Positions 57,532-60,000 of a stretch of 60,000 nt of DNA are shown here, one piece after another. Under the pieces are notes generated by a model. That model was not told where the DNA came from, searched no databases, and worked only from the letters and a program-made list of their open reading frames with translations. The DNA is from Apostichopus japonicus. Taxonomy: Eukaryota > Echinodermata > Holothuroidea > Aspidochirotida > Stichopodidae. Made by a program: the position numbers and the translations under genes. Position 1 is the first letter of the stretch. Every line of letters starts with the position of its first letter. The stretch is from positions 8,631,001 to 8,691,000 of the forward strand of contig NC_092568.1 in NCBI RefSeq assembly GCF_037975245.1, given 5' to 3'.

Positions 57532-58670
57532 TAACATGATAATGTAGTTTTCTTGTCAAATCCAGTCCAAACCACTTTCTGTTCTTGCTGGTAAACTTTT
57601 CCTTTAGTGTTATAAAATCAGTGTCCTTTCCTTCTGTCATTGATGATTTTTTTCCAATTCCCAGTTTCTAATTTCTTCAAAAAGTTTGACTTTTGACTGT
57701 ACTTTTTGTTGTTGTTTGTCTTTATTGTTGAAATATTTCATTACGAATCGCACAACAACCATCCAGTAGTGGTAAAATGAGCTTGAAATGAGGTGATGTT
57801 TGACTGAACATAAATTTGTGCATCTAGTAAAGGTCATCGAGGTCATCGGTGTTGCACCAAAAATGCTAGAATGTCAGGCGGAACTGGTCACGCATGCTCC
57901 AACGTCAACAAACATTTAACTAAGTACACCCGTCCATCAAATATTGTTCCTCGTTCAGACATTTAATTTTATAATTTAACCGCTCCTCAATGTCTTGAGA
58001 TGGTTTGGAGTTTCACCAGAACCACCAAAAATGTACTTGGGAGACTTCTGGCAAGTTTTTAACGTGCTAAAATTTGCATGTAGCCTACATGTATAGGCTA
58101 CACAGTTTAAGTAATTATCATTTTGGAGAATCATTCACCTTTTTTTTAAACACTTTTTATCACACTTTTAGGAGCAATATTCAGTCATAACTGTACTGTC
58201 GTAGCTTATTAGTTACAGGAACAAAAAACTTATACTTATGAGATGAGATATGAATATACGTAAAATCAATGTGTCCATGTAAGTTTATGTTCATCAAAAT
58301 ATTATTAGCTAATGATGGACAGTGCTTTGTTTGTTGTTGTGTTGTGTTGTTTTTTATTTATTTTTACCATATTTGGAACCCACAGCCTACCTTGAAAGAG
58401 AGCCATGCTATAACAATGTCTGCTAAATGACCTTAAATCGTCTACAAATACTATAGTTGAGCATATTTCGTTACTTTTTTTTTCCATTTCGTAATTTCAG
58501 GTTTTTACCGATTGCACATGTATTCCACCATCTGAGGACCACTTGATACCCCATGCAACCCCAGGAGAATGCCTTCGTGATTGTTTTGTTGTATTTCATC
58601 TTTTCATTGGACTTCTACTCTCTTCCTTTGGTTCCTTGAGTACAACCCCTACGGCCCTCTTAAAGATCAG
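39714..58670 (+). CDS. Second organic anion transporting polypeptide (SLCO/OATP), 3'-truncated by window
   Basis: Six coding exons in the window: 39714-40341, 41139-41504, 53390-53554, 54402-54609, 55358-55514 and 58501-58670 (564 residues plus two bases). Phases match gene 1 at every shared boundary. ATG is in good context (A at -3, G at +4). Features: [22 protein letters not shown] sequon at 131, signature [12 protein letters not shown] (Tyr where Trp is usual), a glycine tract at 286-304, the Kazal-like loop with cysteines 468, 472, 474, 482, 493, 497, 513, 515, 532 and 536, and TM10. The three exons corresponding to gene 1 exons 7-9 must lie after 60000, since nothing matching them is found up to the end. 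The substrate is unknown; the role is probably 12-TM uptake of organic anions. It is a head-to-tail duplicate of gene 1, with a much larger second coding intron (11885 bp) full of mobile elements. Confidence 0.92.
40705..40790. repeat. Short GTACGAGTACTAATCCGT repeat
   Basis: Three to four imperfect copies of about 18-20 bp (AGTACGAGTACTAATCCGTA type) in the first intron of SLCO gene 2. Confidence 0.8.
41139..41504 (+). CDS. SLCO gene 2, exon 2 with in-frame glycine tract
   Basis: 366 bp, residues 210-331: 66 bp longer than in gene 1. [20 protein letters not shown], the signature [15 protein letters not shown] and a helix ending FLFPREL match gene 1. Then an in-frame GGA/GGN microsatellite (about 41361-41421) encodes a glycine tract at 286-304, followed by an acidic stretch. 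It lies in the middle cytoplasmic loop. Donor GTAACC at 41505. Confidence 0.92.
42004..42065. repeat. (AT)n microsatellite
   Basis: About 62 bp of AT dinucleotides in intron 2 of SLCO gene 2. Confidence 0.95.
42405..42560. repeat. 25-bp tandem repeat
   Basis: The phrase TCCGGATAAACCAGGATAGC recurs every 25 bp exactly (anchors at 42431, 42456, 42481, 42506 and 42531), about six copies with mismatches. Confidence 0.88.
43515..43850 (-). repeat. About 335-bp dispersed repeat, copy 1, inside the LINE
   Basis: The reverse complement of this segment matches 52305-52665 over most of its length (shared phrases include GACAAGAAGAAAACTTCACT, TACCGTCGGTAATTA and ACACTAGTGTACAGTCAATA). It separates LINE motifs [10 protein letters not shown] and NFNLRPEIL, where intact elements have only a short link, so it is probably an insertion. 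Confidence 0.82.
44276..45720. repeat. Direct-repeat segment, copy 1 (contains 503-bp insertion)
   Basis: From CACTTCTTGAGATTGTTCCC to TATAAAAACCAGAAATGCAT it is collinear with 47893-49460. Many identical stretches include CGGCAACACACCACTTCATC and TTTTGACCGGTCTGTTAGGG. Its extra 503 bp at 44722-45224 is absent from copy 2. Confidence 0.88.
44722..45224. mobile_element. 503-bp hAT-like insertion in copy 1
   Basis: Absent from copy 2 at 48321. The right end, on the reverse strand, reads CAGTGGCGTAACGATGAGCC, a hAT-like terminus. The left end is degraded. Flanks GTGGGGCG (44714-44721) and GTGGAGCA (45225-45232) both resemble GTGGGGCA in the uninterrupted copy, consistent with an 8-bp duplication that has since mutated. 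Confidence 0.72.
47893..49460. repeat. Direct-repeat segment, copy 2 (contains 401-bp MITE)
   Basis: Collinear with 44276-45720. It lacks the 503-bp insertion but has a 401-bp MITE at 48468-48868 and about 200 bp extra near 49220-49420. It continues into the right terminus of the 5.4-kb element. Confidence 0.87.
48468..48868. mobile_element. 401-bp MITE, TIR CACCCAAGCCGAA, 7-bp TSD GTATATG
   Basis: The left end is CACCCAAGCCGAA and the right end TTCGGTTCGGGTG, inverse with two mismatches. GTATATG flanks both sides (48461-48467 and 48869-48875). The homologous position in copy 1 (about 45375) has a single TGTAGATGTG, giving a natural empty site. The interior has a T/A-rich core (about 48628-48735) and no coding sequence. 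Confidence 0.88.
49593..50574. mobile_element. Foldback (long inverted-repeat) element with 22-bp subrepeats
   Basis: The left arm (49593-50013) and right arm (50287-50574) are inverse copies: both hold GCAGCTTCATATGCCGGTAT-type sequence, the phrase TGGTAGGCCATACGGGAAAT at the outer edge, and GACCAATCACATCAGC at the inner edge. Between these, arms carry 22-bp subrepeats (ACGGGCATTAAATATAATTA plus AT), with more copies in the left arm. The 273-bp spacer has no recognised function. The element interrupts the LINE just before the GAPQG motif. Confidence 0.9.
52305..52665 (+). repeat. About 335-bp dispersed repeat, copy 2 (inverted relative to copy 1)
   Basis: Matches the reverse complement of 43515-43850. 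The outer edges carry ATTAAAGGGTGTATAGACCC and, inverted at the other end, ATTAAAGACTCGCC, a weak terminal inverted repeat that suggests a MITE. Confidence 0.75.
52940..52990. repeat. (AT)n tract
   Basis: About 50 bp of interrupted AT dinucleotides in intron 2 of SLCO gene 2. Confidence 0.9.
53390..53554 (+). CDS. SLCO gene 2, exon 3
   Basis: 165 bp, residues 332-386, same length and phase as gene 1 exon 3. [20 protein letters not shown], then [20 protein letters not shown]. Acceptor CAG at 53387-53389, donor GTAACT at 53555. Confidence 0.93.
54402..54609 (+). CDS. SLCO gene 2, exon 4
   Basis: 208 bp, residues 387-455. [20 protein letters not shown] is 19/20 identical to gene 1, then [10 protein letters not shown] before the Kazal loop. 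Donor GTATGT at 54610, phase 2. Confidence 0.94.
54690..55315. repeat. 131-133-bp tandem repeat, about 4.5 copies
   Basis: The phrase ACATTTGGCAAAACAGAGAA recurs at about 54817, 54948, 55081 and 55213. Units also share GGACAATAGCAGTCACAACA and GATGGTGATGGCAATCATAG. It fills the intron between exons 4 and 5 of SLCO gene 2. The open frames inside are by-products. Confidence 0.9.
55358..55514 (+). CDS. SLCO gene 2, exon 5 (Kazal-like loop)
   Basis: 157 bp, residues 456-508. [15 protein letters not shown] and [15 protein letters not shown] give the same six-cysteine spacing as gene 1. Two residues shorter. The donor GTATCG at 55515 is weak, but position and phase (0) match gene 1. Confidence 0.94.
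55515..58500 (+). other. Intron 5 of SLCO gene 2
   Basis: Nearly 3 kb with no recognised exon. Contains a CAGA tetranucleotide repeat (57473-57531). Otherwise AT-rich sequence in which I see nothing. Confidence 0.7.
57473..57531. repeat. (CAGA)n microsatellite
   Basis: About 14 CAGA units with two CATA interruptions near the start. Confidence 0.95.
58501..58670 (+). CDS. SLCO gene 2, exon 6 (last loop cysteines, TM10)
   Basis: 170 bp, residues 509-564. [12 protein letters not shown] and GECLRDC hold the last four loop cysteines, then [20 protein letters not shown] and ALLKI. Acceptor TTTCAG ends at 58500, donor GTAAAC at 58671, phase 2 as in gene 1. Confidence 0.94.
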
Positions 58671-60000
58671 GTAAACTTCCAAGTGAACCATTCTGTCCAA
58701 TAACAATGCTTAGATCTATGCCTATTGTTCTGCCGTTTTTTTCATGGCGACCGAATGTTTTTTGGCTTTAAAAGAGCTTATCCAATGAATGGGAAATAGA
58801 AAAGACCAAACAAAGAGCTAAGTAGATATATACAATAAAACCATGTACAATTCAGCAGTGTTCGTCAACTTTGATCTCACCTTTAAAAATCACAGATGAA
58901 AGATTCCAAAAAATACCAGAAAAGCACATCAACAAAGCATATTGTCTTCTTAGTTGCCTATTTGTGCGATTCAGTGGTGGCCTTCAATTAAATCACTTCT
59001 CGGAACCGTGCAGTTGTTTTGTGTGCGTTTGTGGATTTATCTATGATTCTGTATGTGTGATTAGGCCTTATTCCGGTATGGGATTCCAGGCAGCTATAAA
59101 TGTATTAAACTGATTTAAGCACATGACTCAATAAAAAGGGAGGGGGGAGGGGGGGGGGCTGTTGAGGCTGGTATTTTACATAAGCTTTGTTGTGATATGA
59201 TTGATATAGACCAATCAGCTTTTTATAAAAACCCTGTTAATTTCTGGTAACGTATACATTAAATTAGGCTCTTCAATGAAAACGGCTGGACTACTTATAT
59301 AGTAAAGGATACAACTGCATATACATCAGCTTCTCGCAAACAACAATATAATAGATATAACCTCTGAGAAATTATCCTTTAAAGAGCTGATTCTTATTTT
59401 AAAAAAATGGGTGGAATAACAATTTTAGGACACAGCCGATAACATCAGCTCCTCACAAGTAACTCGAAATACAGACTAAATGTTTTTGGCTATATCTTGA
59501 TTTATCTTAAAGGAAAGAAACGCCCAAAAAATATATATATCTGACAGAGTAAATGCCTGGCATTTGAAGAAAGAACGGCCCCGGGGACCTAGGAGCAGAT
59601 CTCATCATGTATAAATTAGTGTTAAAGGGACACTTCACATATTTATCAAACTAAATTCTGTTAAATTATGCTTTAATGGTTAACCCTAACATACCTGCAG
59701 TATAGTCAAATTCTTGATAGTTCAGAAAATACCAACGCGAATTCTTGATATTTCGCTCGTCCCTGTCAAATAATAACTTTTGAACCGAATAGTTAGCTCA
59801 AGTTTGTATGATTGGTCATTTATTCCAATGATTTGTCTAATATCTCATATATAAATGAAGAAGAAATGCATCAGAAAACTTTGCAATGAAAAATACGAGT
59901 TAGTCAGTCTTAAGTTCGTTCTTACCCGTTCTAATTTATAAATAAAAAACATGAAAGGATAGAAAAAATAATTAGTTGATATATACTGCTGGCGTTTTGC
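58671..60000 (+). other. Intron 6 of SLCO gene 2, running off the window
   Basis: No exon equivalent to gene 1 exon 7 (AVEDRDKSLVMGF) is found on the + strand. G-rich run at about 59140-59158. Otherwise AT-rich DNA. Confidence 0.65.

Overview
The window is animal nuclear DNA. It is AT-rich, has spliced genes with GT-AG introns, and carries many microsatellites, minisatellites and degraded transposons. The two gene families present (ARID4 chromatin proteins and SLCO/OATP transporters) and the repeat style suggest a marine invertebrate deuterostome, most likely an echinoderm. That placement is inference; nothing in the window fixes the species.

Layout. (1) About 1-13.2 kb, + strand: the 3' part of an ARID4A/ARID4B-like gene. 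Thirteen coding exons are assembled here with consistent intron phases, from the RBB1NT domain through ARID and chromobarrel domains and a very long charged region to the conserved C-terminal coiled coil and a stop at 13197. Exons upstream of the window are missing. (2) 13.2-23.5 kb: 3' UTR and intergenic DNA with only repeats recognised. (3) 23.5-33.7 kb, + strand: a complete nine-exon SLCO (organic anion transporting polypeptide) gene of 684 codons. (4) 33.7-39.7 kb: intergenic, with a decayed LINE fragment and an AT microsatellite enclosing a tRNA-SINE-like piece. (5) 39.7 kb to the window end, + strand: a second SLCO paralogue in the same orientation. Six of an expected nine coding exons are in the window. 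Its second coding intron is about 11.9 kb and holds a stack of nested mobile elements.

How the parts relate. The ARID4-like protein would act in the nucleus in Sin3/HDAC-type repression. The two SLCO genes are a head-to-tail tandem duplication: four shared exon boundaries have the same phase, two internal exons have identical lengths (165 and 208 bp), and all ten extracellular cysteines are kept in both. They encode 12-TM plasma-membrane carriers for amphipathic organic anions. I see no functional link between ARID4 and the transporters.

The most unusual part is 42.9-52.7 kb. A minus-strand non-LTR retrotransposon is interrupted by a 5.4-kb element with CAGGGGCGTATCCAGG-type termini and a 5-bp target duplication, by a foldback element of about 1 kb with 22-bp subrepeats, and by a short dispersed repeat. 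Two further small elements lie inside the 5.4-kb element. A second, 1.17-kb element with the same termini and also a 5-bp duplication lies in the first SLCO gene. No CRISPR array, operon, tRNA gene or rRNA gene is present.
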